Assembly: GCF_024139115.2 (NCBI RefSeq)
Contig: NC_085141.1
Location: 43,769,065-43,833,064, forward strand
DNA from: Armigeres subalbatus
Lineage: Eukaryota; Arthropoda; Insecta; Diptera; Culicidae
Reading direction: 5' to 3'
Length of the DNA: 64,000 nt
Under the pieces are notes generated by a model that was not told the origin of the DNA, searched no databases, and saw only the letters and a program-made list of their open reading frames with translations. The position numbers and the translations under genes were made by a program. Within the stretch, counting starts at the first letter, position 1; each line of letters opens with the position of its first letter. Positions 54,667-64,000 of this stretch are shown one piece after another.

Positions 54667-55799
54667 GCTGCATTCTTCTCTTCCACTAACTGCTCACATT
54701 CGCCGTCATACCAGTCGTTTCTCTGATCCGGGGGCACCGTGCCAAGTGCAGCGGTTGCGGTGCTACCAATGGCGGATCGAATATCTCTCCAGCCATCTTC
54801 AAGAGACGCTGCGCCTAGCTGCTCTTCCGTTGGGAGTGCCACTTCCAGCTGCTGCGCGTATTCTTGGGCTAGTCTACCGTCTCGTAGCCGCCCGATATTA
54901 AGCCGCGGCGTCCGACTTCGACGCGTGTTGTACACCGTCGAGAGTTTTGAGCGCAGGCATACTGCAACGAGGTAGTGGTCGGATTCAATATTCGCACTGC
55001 GGTAAGTGCGGACGTTCGTGATGTCGGAGAAGAATTTACCGTCGATTAGAACGTGGTCGATTTGGTTTTCCGTTTCTTGGTTAGGTGATTTCCATGTGGC
55101 CTTGTGGATATTTTTGCGGGGAAAGAAGGTGCTTCGGACTACCATTCCGCGGGAGGCTGCGAAGTTTATGCATCGTTGGCCGTTGTCATTCGATACGGTG
55201 TGCAGACTATCCGGTCCGATGACCGGTCTATACATTTCCTCCCTTCCTACCTGTGCGTTCATGTCACCGATGACGATTTTAACGTCCCGCAGTGGGCATC
55301 CATCGTATGTCTGCTCCAGCTGTGCGTAGAACGCTTCTTTCTCGTCGTCAGGTCTCCCTTCGTGTGGGCAGTGCACGTTGATGATGCTATAGTTGAAGAA
55401 ACGGCCTTTAATCCTCAGCTTGCACATCCTTGCGTTGATTGGCTGCCACCCAATCACGCGTTGGCGCATCTTACCCAGCACTATGAAGCCGGTTCGCAGC
55501 TCGTTGGTGGTGCCACAGCTTTGGTAGAAGGTAGCCGCTCGATGCCCGCTTTTCCACACTTTCTGTCCTGTCCAGCAAATCTCCTGCAGCGCCACGACGT
55601 CGAAGTTGCGGGGATGTAATTCATCGTAGATCATCCTGTCGCAACCTGCGAAACCTAGCGACTTGCAATTCCATGTTCCAAGCGTCCAATCGTGTGCCTG
55701 TATTCGTCGCCTGGGTCTTTGCCGATTGTATCGGGTCGCGTTTTCTCTTAGATTGTTCGTAATGATTGGTTTTCTAGGCGGCTTATTTGGCCTGCGCAA
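54492..55799 (-). pseudogene. RTE endonuclease-bearing N-terminal part
   Basis: This is a 435-codon frame from 55799. After a basic N-terminus (KPPRKPIITN) come LGTWNCKSL, VVALQEICWTGQ (active-site Glu), FNYSIINVHCPHEG, IVIGDMNAQVGREE (metal-binding GDxN), NDNGQRCINFAASRGM, ATWKSPNQETENQIDHVL and NIESDHYLVAV (SDH). All endonuclease landmarks are intact, unlike in the copy at 9903. The linker then follows. A frameshift near 54570-54620 moves the coding into the next frame (54085-54666). By itself the domain could be functional. Confidence 0.88.
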
Positions 55800-56047
55800 A
55801 CCTCCTGTCTCGTCGGAGGGCCGTCGTGTCAGGGCTGTTTAGCGTCCCACCTAACACCAGGACTTGGGCTTGTGCGCTTTGAGCGGCACACGGTCGCTTT
55901 GGTGGGGCCTACTTGCGGATACATGCAGCTTTTTATAGAGGTTTAACAGGGCCCACTGTCAAACCCCACCACATCCTAGGCAAGCCCCACAACTCGCAGA
56001 TGGCCTGGGGAGGGATCGTCAAGCCCTTGGACATAGTCCCTGCTGCC

Positions 56048-57857
56048 CGGCTCGGCAGGTAAGCAACTCCTTAAACATCGATACACTCACCAAAGATTTG
56101 ATTCGATTGCGGAATGTCACTCGCAGGCAGTTTCAGCGTACTGGACTGCCTGAGCTTAAAACACGCTGCAATCGAATCACAAAAATATCAAGGCCAGAAT
56201 GGTGGACCTCAAAAATAACGACTTCTCGAATAAGATCCGCACTCTCCCAGATTATGCTAAGCCGTTCTGGAAAATGACCAAAATTCTAAAATCCAAGCCT
56301 CGGCCCATTCCACCTTTGATCCCACTAGACAATAATGGCTTTAAGGATCGCTTGATAACTCCTGCAGAGAAGGTCGCTGAAATAGGTCGTCACTTCGTCA
56401 GCTCACACAATCTTGGGCAGAACATCATCAGTCCACACGAAGCAGCCGTCAACGAGCATGCTAACAACATCCATTTGATTCCCAACGACTTCTCGGAGGA
56501 GTTGGAGATCTCAGCTGGCGAATTGACGGCCTATATCAAATCATCGAAGAATATGAAGGCCCCAGGCTTCAACAGCATCCTGAATCTCGAGCTCAAACAC
56601 ATGAGTGCGCCGTTCTTTGAGCACCTCTCGCTGATCTTCAATCAGTGTCTCCGGCTCAGCTACTTCCCATCGGCCTGGAAGTCAGCGAAAGTCATCCCCA
56701 TCCGGAAGCCTGAGAAGGATCCTTCCTCACCCAAAAGCTATCGTCCCATCAGCCTTCTCTCAGGATTATCCAAGCTATTCGAAAAAGCTATTCATCATCG
56801 GTTACTTGAGTCTGCCGAAAATCTCAACATCTTACTCGAGGAACAGTTTGGTTTCCGACGCGGTCGGTCAACTGTACACCAACTGACCCGAGTTACCAAC
56901 GTCCTCAGACGGAACAAGTTTGTCTCGAAAACATCTGCCATGGCCTTACTCGATGTCGAGAAGGCATTTGACAATGTATGGCATGATGGCCTGGTGTACA
57001 AACTACAACGCTACAATCTTCCCAGCTACCTGGTGAAAATCATCAACAATTACCTGTCGGCAAGGACATTCCGGTCTCAATCAGCGGAGCGAGTTCAATG
57101 CGCACAACATCGTCGCAGGCGTTCCCCAGGGAGTATCCTCGGGCCCCTGCTTTTCAATCTGTTCACCTCCGACATGACAGAACCTCCAGAAGGCGGCATT
57201 CTGTCTCTGTTCGCAGATGACACCTCCATCGTCTACAACGGTAGAGTGATCAGAGCGCTAGTGGCAAAACTCCAACGAGGCCTGGATGCCCTGACAGAGT
57301 ACCTCACCAGCTGGAAGATCTGTATCAACGCGGCGAAGACCCAGGTCATCATTTCCCCCCACTCTAAATCCCCTAAACATGTTCCGCCTGGGGACTGTAA
57401 AATCATCCTCAATGGCACGACTGTGGAATGGGCCAATGAGGCCGACTACCTTGGCTTGACCCTCGACAGCAAGCTTATTTTCAGACAACAGGTTGACAAA
57501 ACGGTGACAAAGTGTAACGTTTTGTTGAAACTACTGTACCCTTTGATCAACCGCCGGTCGTCATTGTCTCTGAAAAATAAGCTTGCTGTCTACAAGCAAA
57601 TCATCCTCCCTGTGATCGAATACGGCATGCCGGTCTGGGAGAGCTGCGTTAAAACCCACCACCTCAAACTTCAACGGGTCCAAATCAAATTCCTGAGGAT
57701 GATCCTCAACGCCCCTCCCAGGACAAGAACAGCTGAGGTCCACCGTCTGACCGGGAAAAAAACCTTACATGAACGCTTTGGTGAGTGTAAAGAAAAGTTT
57801 AAGGTCCGTTGCTTGCACTCGGACCAACAAGCGCTTAGGGCGCTAGTTCCAATCTAG
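56048..57857 (+). pseudogene. Jockey ORF2 reverse transcriptase
   Basis: Coding resumes at the duplicated target site (VSNSLNIDTLTKDLIRLRN). A frame change near 56195 leads into the 552-codon frame 56199-57857. It contains SSKNMKAPGFNSI, KPEKDPSSPKSYRPISLL, EEQFGFRRGRSTVHQL, ALLDVEKAFDNVWHD (first Asp) and LSLFADDTSIVYN (catalytic pair). The thumb and C-terminus follow (LGLTLDSKLIFRQQ, KLAVYKQIILPVIEYG, LQRVQIKFLRMIL). At about 57072-57125 two indels throw roughly 20 residues out of frame, so the usual VPQG motif before SILGPLL is replaced by unrelated residues. Confidence 0.88.
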
Positions 57858-58105
57858 GTTATCAAATTTTTATTGTAAATATTAGTGTACATAGTAGTTA
57901 GGTTATCAAATTAAAAAAAAACACTAGCGCCTCCTGAAGGCCGTCATGATACATTATATTTTAAAAATTAAGTCAAACATTATAATTATAATAATAACAA
58001 TAATTGAAATTGAAGTTGGAGGGCCAACCGGCCGATCACTGTACATGTTAAAATTAATTGTAGAACCAAAAATGTTTTAAATAAAGAAGAATTTTACTAC
58101 TACTA
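57858..58105 (+). other. 3' untranslated region of the Jockey-clade element
   Basis: AT-rich, with an internal A-run at 57913, AATAAAG at 58080-58086 and a terminal TACTACTACTAC. Confidence 0.7.
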
Positions 58106-60155
58106 CTGCTGGCGCTTCGGTTGTTCGTGTGTGATATTGTTGGTCGAATAAATTGATTGTTCGTGCCGCTGTTGGTAAAACTTGATGGATGTTTGAATAA
58201 ACGAGAGGTGGAGTCAATGTTGGTCAAACTGCCTGACCGTGTGTATGTTCCATTAGTCACGCGAACATGAACGACATTAGAAATCTCATTCTTTTGAATC
58301 AACTGGCAAACCTGCACGATCTCGCTCGGTTTTAATGTTCAATCTGTCAATAATTTAGTTGATTGCAACGTCGCACTCTAGATCGATTTCAATTCGAGCT
58401 TGATGGCTTTCTTCAGAAATCATGAAACCGTTGCATTTTAACAATTTTCCAACTTTCACCGTCAAACTGATCAACTCTTAGAATGTACAAACACGGCGAA
58501 TCGTTCATGAGCAAATCTTGAAAATCGGTCCAACCGTGCGTGAGTTATATAACCTCAAAGGATATGTAAACTCATTTTTATATATAGAGATTTGATACCT
58601 TTTGAAAATTTTGTGTACTTTACACAATATCGGACCTAAAGTAGGTGTAATACAAAGTGTCGACACCGTCAGAATTGGAACACCTGTCAAATGCGGCACA
58701 TGTCGGTGCACTTATTCTTACAGGGCTCTGATCGGACCTGAGTTAATGAGATGCTTCTCTGCAGTAAAAAGAATGCAAACAGCAAGAAAAAGAAGACGAT
58801 TTGATGTATGACATTTGATCCTTATGAACACTTTGCAGGGAAGATGGTAAGTCTGTGCAATTCGCCTGCTTTGCTTATCAGCTCCGTAGTTTTTGAGAAA
58901 TCTCAATAGCGCAATCATTCCTTGACCATTACTTTTAAAACATTTTTGTAGAAGTGCATACTGTCCTTTAATAATCCAGAGAAAGAAACCATTTTTTTTC
59001 CAAATTTAGGTTGAACAAAAATAATATTTAAGCGGAATATAACTGGAGAAAAAAAAACTGTAAACTTCACCTCCATTAGCCCTCATCAAATTAACGATCA
59101 ACTTCCAACCAGCCCGGCCAACCAACTTCGAGTGAAGTGGAACAGCCATTAAAGGCAGCTGGGTCAAATTCAGGGCCGCGTGCGAATAAGATAGTGAATC
59201 TTTTTGCGTGCCTCCTTACTTTTTGGATACTTATCACCAGCCAGCGTGCATCGTCTATGGCACGTTCTTCTCTTTTCATCGCCGCTGTTACAGCAGTTGG
59301 TGGTGAACAGAAAAAAAAACAATAACTTTTCATTCGTTTCACCACCTTTCTCGAACTGTGTAACGCTGTGAAAGCGTTTCTCGGTTAAAGCCGAGCGTCG
59401 GCGGGGCTTCGAGAACCTATCTGCTTTCGCCAAGACCCATGTCAAATTATAACCCAAAATCATTGCCTGCCTTTGCATGGTATCGATAAGATAGTGTGTC
59501 TGTTGAGTATCATGCAGAACAACGAAACAAAAAAACGAACAATAGCGAAGTCAAGGGTACATAATACCAATACTAAGCACGTTAGATGAAGTGGCTTATG
59601 AGTAAATTTTATTATCAGTAGCCCGCCAATAAATTTGTATGCTTTCGCCGAATTGCGAAAGATTGTGGATGTTATTGTGCAGAATTCAATTTATTTCCTA
59701 CAGGATCGGTTTTACGTTTTATTGAAGACACGAAAGTGAGATTATAAGTGAAATAATGTATTTAGCAATGCACGGTGACTAAAATCGTGTTTTTAGTGCG
59801 TTTATTTAATAGTATCGTTATTATGTGATTCAGCGTAATGGCATCTTCGAGGTTTTTTATCAGTAAGTCGATACGCTTCTTTGGAGGTATTCAGCATACT
59901 GAACAATCCTGCTAAAAGTGAGATGAAAACTTTATTTTTTCCACTTTACAACATGGAAGGTATATGTCTGCTGTAGCTAAAGTGCTCCTGAAAAACTTTG
60001 TCAAAGACACCAAATTTGTGATTTTATTACTTTTTGGAGTTTTATTGCTTTGTATGCCAATAAGCTTTGAACATGTTCGACGTATAAACAATAAACATAC
60101 AAGCACATGAAGTGGAGACGCATGGTGCATTGGTTCATACACTCCTTGTGATGGG
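58106..60155. other. Spacer, no confirmed gene
   Basis: On the minus strand around 58290-58470 a protein-like run (CNGFMISEESHQARIEIDLE) may be part of an old element or exon, but has stops nearby. The rest (58500-60150) is AT-rich, with no repeat partner found. Short frames at 59091-59478 lack motifs. Confidence 0.4.
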
Positions 60156-60373
60156 AGAATTTTTTTAAACTGATTTTATTTGCTAATTATCTAATACATG
60201 CATTCATCTCTTAGACTAGGTGTTCCATGTTGTCTTAACACTATCATCCTTATTTTCTATGTAACATTTTTAGTTATTATTTTTATTTTTATTTTGGATT
60301 TTTCCTCTGGTTGAATTGAACCATGTAGGAATTACAAAGTTTTCTACTTAAACTAAACTTAACCTAATTTATA

Positions 60374-61685
60374 CTAAGGGTACAAGGAGCTAATCGTTGC
60401 AATAGAAGATTGCAACGATTTTTGTCTAAAATTGGAAATTATTTTGTTGGACATTTGTTGCAATGTCTCAATATTAGAAATTCTATGAAGTTCATTGGTA
60501 CTATACCACGGAGGCAACTTCAGAATCATTTTCAAAATTTTATTTTGAATCCTCTGAAGTGCCTTCTTTCTGGTATTGCAGCAACTAGTCCATATTGGCA
60601 TAGCATACAACATGTCTGGTCTAAAAATTTGTTTGTAAATAAGAAATTTGTTCTTAAGACAAAGTTTTGATTTTCTGTTTATAAGCGGATATAGACGGAT
60701 ATAAGCGGATATATAGGCTTGAATGTGATTTTTAAAGTTAATTTTTGATCTAGCAGAAGTCCTAAATATTTAGCCCACATTCATAGTGACAATATGTCTG
60801 CTAGAAGGTTTCAAATAAGAAGCTCTCGGCTTATGTGGGAAAATTATAAGCTGAGTTTTGGAATCATTCGAGGAAATTTTCCATTTTTGTAAGTATGTGG
60901 AGAAAATATCCAAAACTTTTTTGCAATCTACTACAAATGACACGAAGGCTTCGCCCTTTGGCTGAGAGGCCCGTGTCATCTGCAAACAGAGATTTTTGAC
61001 ACCCTGGTGGTGAATCAGGTAAGTCAGAAGTGAAAATGTTGTACAATATGGGCTCCAGTATGCTGCCTTGGGGAACACCAGCTCTTACAGGTAATTTATC
61101 AGATTTAAAATTCTGATAGTTTACCTGCAGTGAGCGATCTGATAAATAATTTTGGATCAGTTTAATAATGTACAGAGGAAAATTTAAATTCATCAATTTT
61201 ACAATCAAGCCTTCATGCCAAACGCTTTCTCTATATCAAGAAGAGCAACTCCAGTCGAATGTCCTTCAGATTTGTTGAGCCGCATTAAATTCGTAACTCT
61301 TTAACTAATGGGTGGTTGAATGCCCATGGCGAAAACCAAATTGCTCATCAGCAAAAATAGAATTGTCATTAATATGAACCATCATTCTATTTAAAATAAT
61401 CTTTTCAAACAGTTTGCTTATTGAAGAAAGCAAACTGATTGGGCGATAACTAGAAGCCTCAGCTGGATTTTTGTCCGGCTTCAGAATTGGAACATTTTGG
61501 CGTTTTTTCCATTTATCTGGAAGGTATGACAATTGAAAACATTTGTTAAATAAATGAACCAAAAAGGATAAAGAGTTCTCAGGAAGTTTTTTGATAAGTA
61601 TGTAGAAAATACCATCATCACCCGGGGCTTTCATATTTTTAAATTTTCTAGTAAAAGATCTAACTTCATCCAAATTAATTCCCAA
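60374..61685 (-). pseudogene. Juan reverse transcriptase, frameshifted
   Basis: 61685-61305 carries the RT entry and EEQFGFRHGHST-type block (ADEQFGFRHGHSTTH). Around 61210-61300 a shift and stops follow. 61208-60864 carries NYLSDRSLQVNYQN, AGVPQGSILEPILYNIF and SLFADDTGLSAKG; in SILEP the usual Gly is Glu. 61078-60770 continues in another frame (IFSTYLQKWKISSNDSKTQL, KPSSRHIVTM). 60613-60374 holds the C-terminus (PIWTSCCNTRKKALQRIQNK). At least three frameshifts; inactive. Confidence 0.88.
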
Positions 61686-61965
61686 CGAAGGGTCAAAACA
61701 TTCTCTTGATTGAGAATGTCTTCGAAGCTTCGTGTAACCTGATTCTCAATTGGACTAGTGAGACCTAGACTAGAATTATGGGCACTCTCGAACCGCTGAG
61801 CAAGTTTTTGAGCCTGTTCGCCATTTGTTAATAAAATTTTATTTCACTCTATAAGCGCTGGAATTGGCTTTTGAGTTTTTTTTTAAAGAATTTTCGTTAA
61901 TTTCCAAAATGGTTTCGAACTGGGATCCAACTTCAAAACATTATTCTCATAGTTGGTATTTCTCA

Positions 61966-62038
61966 GAACAGCGATTGCGAGACGAGCCAGCCTCGGGCTG
62001 AAAGTCTCGATAATAAAGACAACAAAAAAAGAACAGCG
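61966..62038 (+). mobile_element. Tiny hairpin retroposon, copy 2 (57 bp)
   Basis: GAACAGCG flanks at 61966-61973 and 62031-62038. The insert folds. Outer stem CGAGAC (61978-61983) pairs with GTCTCG (62004-62009). Inner stem CAGCC (61988-61992) pairs with GGCTG (61996-62000), with loop TCG. Then come ATAATAAAGACAAC and a seven-A tail. It disrupts the Juan remnant. Compare 45670-45746: the inner stem is the same, but four of five outer pairs are changed on both sides. Confidence 0.85.
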
Positions 62039-62532
62039 AAACGTTTTGATTTTCTCGTATACTAAGTATACGTAAAGGCTATATGATCGCTCCAATAGTG
62101 TTATATACCAATCGACTCAGTTCGACGAATTGAGGTGATGTCTGTGTTTTTTTTTTCCTTTCTAAGCAATTAAGGGGGAATCTGCTCAACAGACATCCTG
62201 GGTTGTCCAGGAAGTGCGGGGTTAGAGGCCACCTCCAACGAGGGAGGCAGGACTGCATCCCCGACCCGCTAAAACGTTTCCATTGCCGCCAAGCTCATCG
62301 TCCCTTCGGTACAACCAGAAAGCAATGCTTCAAAGGGGGGCCAGTGCATAACGCACCCTCGAGGTTAGCTGCGTGTCTTTGCAGCATCGAACATCGTGAC
62401 TTGCTTTTTAAGAAGAACACCATGGTATTGTGAAAGCGCATTGCCGGCTTTCCAGGTGGCCTTACCACGCCTTATGTCCTCGGAAGGTGGGAAGGGCCGA
62501 CTTCGCGCCTGCTTCCCTCTGCACGACTGGTA

Positions 62533-63315
62533 TCAAGAATGATGATGCCGCGTGCACCCCAAATTGACCTCTCTGCCATTGGGCCCTTTCGTCAGCACAC
62601 AGAGGGACTTGCCGACGCGGTGCCTACGCCTGCCCCAGCCTTGACGAGGACCCCTTTCCGTCCTCGGGGTCGGAACCCGCCCGGTTGACCGACGCCGCGA
62701 AAGCGACGATACCATGTTGTTCTTTGCGCGGCCACTTGATCGATAAAAGGATCGAGTTCGACCACAGGACACCGGTATGACCCATGAAGCCGACTCCGAA
62801 CCCTCGGGTGAGGCCGAGTGCCCGAACCGGTGTAGGTACTGTCTGAAGCAACCATGGCCTGTAAGGACCTGAGTCAGGTGGAAAGTGATTTCCCCATGGC
62901 GCCTCTTGACCCACGTACCTATCTCCGGTATCAACCTATGTGTCTATCTACCTTTAGTGGAACTGTCCCACGCACGCTGTTATTTGACCATTGATGCCAA
63001 CCTGACAGTCTTACGGATGCCTCGCGTGCCGCGCATTTCGAAGCACTCTATGTCTTCACCGATAACGTTGTCAATAGGCATCATACCGATGATGATGAAA
63101 AGTTCATCGTGCGACACGGTACGGTACGCGCTTGCAACTCTTAGGCACATGAGCCTATACGTACTTTCTAACTTCGTTCTGTAGCAGTTAATACGCAGGG
63201 CCGTGCCCCAAGCTGGCCTCCCATACCTCAGTATGGACAGAGCAACGCTAGCCAGAAGCTTGCGCTTGCTGGCATAAACCGCAGAGCTATTGGACATCAT
63301 CCGGGACAATGCCAC
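62533..63315 (-). pseudogene. C-terminal part of the R1-like ORF2
   Basis: 63315-62980 reads ALSRMMSNSSAVYASKRKLL, ILRYGRPAWGTALR, TYRLMCLRVASAYRTVSHDE and IIIGMMPIDNVIGED, the post-RT region. A shift or stop near 62980 separates it from 62934-62533, which opens with IPEIGTWVKRRHGEITFHLT and GHGCFRQYLHRFGHSASPEG. The later Cys residues expected after SPxC are changed (SPEGSES), so the terminal zinc-binding motif looks broken. Confidence 0.75.
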
Positions 63316-63383
63316 TATAGCTGTGGAGGCACGCTTGCAGGCGTAATTGACGTGGCTACCAAAGGTGAGCTTATCGTCGATTA

Positions 63384-64000
63384 TTACCCCAAGAGTTTGA
63401 TTGAGCGTTCAGAGGTGATCGTGCAGTTGCCTGCCCTTATCACCGCTTGCTGCTCCGACTTTCGGTTGTTAACAACAACCACCTCAGTCTTGTGGTGAGC
63501 CAGTTCTAACTTCCTGGAACTCATCCACTCCTCCACAATTGCGATCGAGTGGGCTGCAGTCAACTCCACCTCTTCGATCGATTCGCCGTAGACCTCCAGC
63601 GTAATATCGTCAGCGAAGCCGACGATTACCACGCCCACCGGGAACTTCAACCTCAAGACACCGTCGTACATGACGTTCCATAACACCGGAACCAGTATGA
63701 AGCTTTGCGGAACCCCTGAGGTTATGTCAACGCACTTCCGACCCACCTCCGTGTCGTATACCAGTACTCGATTCTGGAAGTAGCTTCCGAGAATCTTGTA
63801 CAGGTACTCGGGAATTCCAAGACGCAGGAGCGCATCTGCAATAGCTACCCAACTGGCACTATTGAAAGCATTCCTCACGTCGAGAGTCACTACTGCACAA
63901 TAGCGAACTCCCCTCGTCTTACGCTGGATAGCTATCTCCGCGGATTTGGTAACCGACAAGATAGCGTCTACGTCGACTTACCCTTTCGGAAGCCAAACTG
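63384..64000 (-). pseudogene. Reverse transcriptase core of the R1-like element
   Basis: The frame continues to at least 63959 and probably beyond the window edge. It shows VTLDVRNAFNSASW (first catalytic Asp), LGSYFQNRVLVYDT, DITSGVPQSFILVPVLWN, VIVGFADDITLEVYGESIEE (catalytic pair), EEWMSSRKLELAHHKTEVVV and SIKLLG. The usual PQGSILGP block reads PQSFILVP, an unusual change at conserved glycines. The catalytic FADD is intact. Activity is doubtful because of that motif and the break downstream. Confidence 0.8.

Larger units (their letters stand above)
52729..56062 (-). mobile_element. RTE retrotransposon inserted in Jockey ORF2, 15-bp target duplication
   Basis: CGGCTCGGCAGGTAA is present at 52729-52743 and at 56048-56062. 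Between them a minus-strand RTE runs from its 5' end at about 56047 to an (AAT)n tail at about 52744-52760. Length is about 3.3 kb, close to full length for the clade. The leader 55800-56047 is non-coding. The open parts need two frameshift repairs to make one protein. Since the copy is otherwise well preserved, it is relatively young. Confidence 0.93.
50450..58105 (+). mobile_element. Jockey-clade non-LTR retrotransposon, split by an RTE
   Basis: There is a leader (about 50514-50646), ORF1 with three zinc knuckles, and ORF2 overlapping it by 11 bases with endonuclease and RT. A 3' region follows, with AATAAA (58080) and a TACTACTAC tail (58096-58107). ORF2 is interrupted at 52743 by a minus-strand RTE and resumes at 56048. 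ORF2 also has its own frameshifts, so the copy was probably already decaying. Clade is judged from the gag type and RT motifs (NMKAPGFNSI, KSYRPISLLSGLSKLFE). Confidence 0.9.
60160..62100 (-). mobile_element. Juan-type (Jockey group) retrotransposon remnant
   Basis: On the minus strand, a tail of A (60160-60166) follows a 3' region with AAAATAAAAATAAAA words. RT coding is spread over several frames. The wording SSKPFWKLTKIL, FKNMKAPGDDGIFYILIKKL, KNPAEASSYRPISLLSSISK, FADDTGLSAKGRSL and LKLPPWYSTNELHRIS corresponds to Juan of Aedes as I remember it. Upstream coding (endonuclease, ORF1) is absent. A tiny hairpin retroposon is inserted at 61974-62030. Confidence 0.85.
62147..64000 (-). mobile_element. 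R1-clade-like non-LTR retrotransposon, runs off the window
   Basis: An A-tail (T-run at 62147-62156 on the plus strand) marks the 3' end. Coding on the minus strand shows RT from 63959 downward and a C-terminal region around 62530-62934. The phrases HGCFRQYLHRFGH and VKRRHGEITFHLTQ are the Cys/His-type tail of R1-group ORF2 proteins. The intervening 3' region is GC-rich. The 5' part lies beyond the window. Confidence 0.8.

Overview
The window is a piece of a mosquito genome, most likely Aedes (Ae. aegypti or a close relative). Three things point there. Several copies of a tRNA-derived SINE match Feilai. A minus-strand non-LTR remnant at about 60160-62100 reads as Juan. RTE-type elements recall JAM1. 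All three identifications are from memory of the families; no search was run. I could not support a single host protein-coding gene. Almost the whole window is transposable elements, foldback (hairpin) elements and satellite-like tandem repeats, stacked inside one another, with AT-rich spacers of unknown content between them.

Layout. 1-870: tandem repeat of about 152 bp. 1295-3205: a TSD-bounded tRNA-type SINE, a Feilai copy, a TA-flanked MITE and an AACGAAACG-rich repeat. 3960-8160: a frameshifted CR1-like retrotransposon carrying an AT-rich expansion and a MITE. 8201-8757: two adjacent long palindromes. 9490-24590: one RTE element split into three coding pieces by two large insertions, 11880-14752 and 14881-24450. 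The second insertion is a 9.57 kb nest. It has short terminal inverted repeats, 313-bp inner inverted repeats, a 3.3 kb palindromic satellite, repeated TGACGTAAACTACGTC modules with TATA/initiator promoter-like segments, a Feilai copy with target duplication and several hairpin MITEs. 24600-34270: RTE debris, degenerate minisatellites, foldbacks, a Feilai copy and AT-rich spacers. 34275-36170: a 51-bp satellite interrupted by a non-LTR 3' end. 37380-39890: degenerate minisatellites whose orientation flips. 40605-41405: a 308-bp tandem repeat. 41658-42718: a SINE with five tandem 99-bp units upstream of its tRNA head, all inside one 22-bp target duplication. 43920-45040: an internally deleted RTE. 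45670-45746: a tiny hairpin retroposon. 50018-50368: a MITE. 50450-58105: a Jockey-clade element (intact ORF1, damaged ORF2) split by a minus-strand RTE with a 15-bp target duplication. 60160-62100: Juan remnant (minus), holding the second tiny hairpin retroposon. 62147-64000: an R1-clade-like element (minus) running off the window.

How the parts relate. The retrotransposons are separate mobile lineages (RTE, Jockey, Juan, CR1-like, R1-like), each encoding an endonuclease and reverse transcriptase for target-primed insertion. SINEs and MITEs depend on enzymes of other elements. The nesting gives a relative order: the RTE at 9490 is older than both of its large insertions, and the Feilai, MITE and hairpin insertions inside those are younger still. 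The most unusual items are two 55-57 bp retroposons whose shared stem-loop shows compensatory base changes, the SINE with a repeated 5' leader, and the nested inverted-repeat element at 14881-24450.
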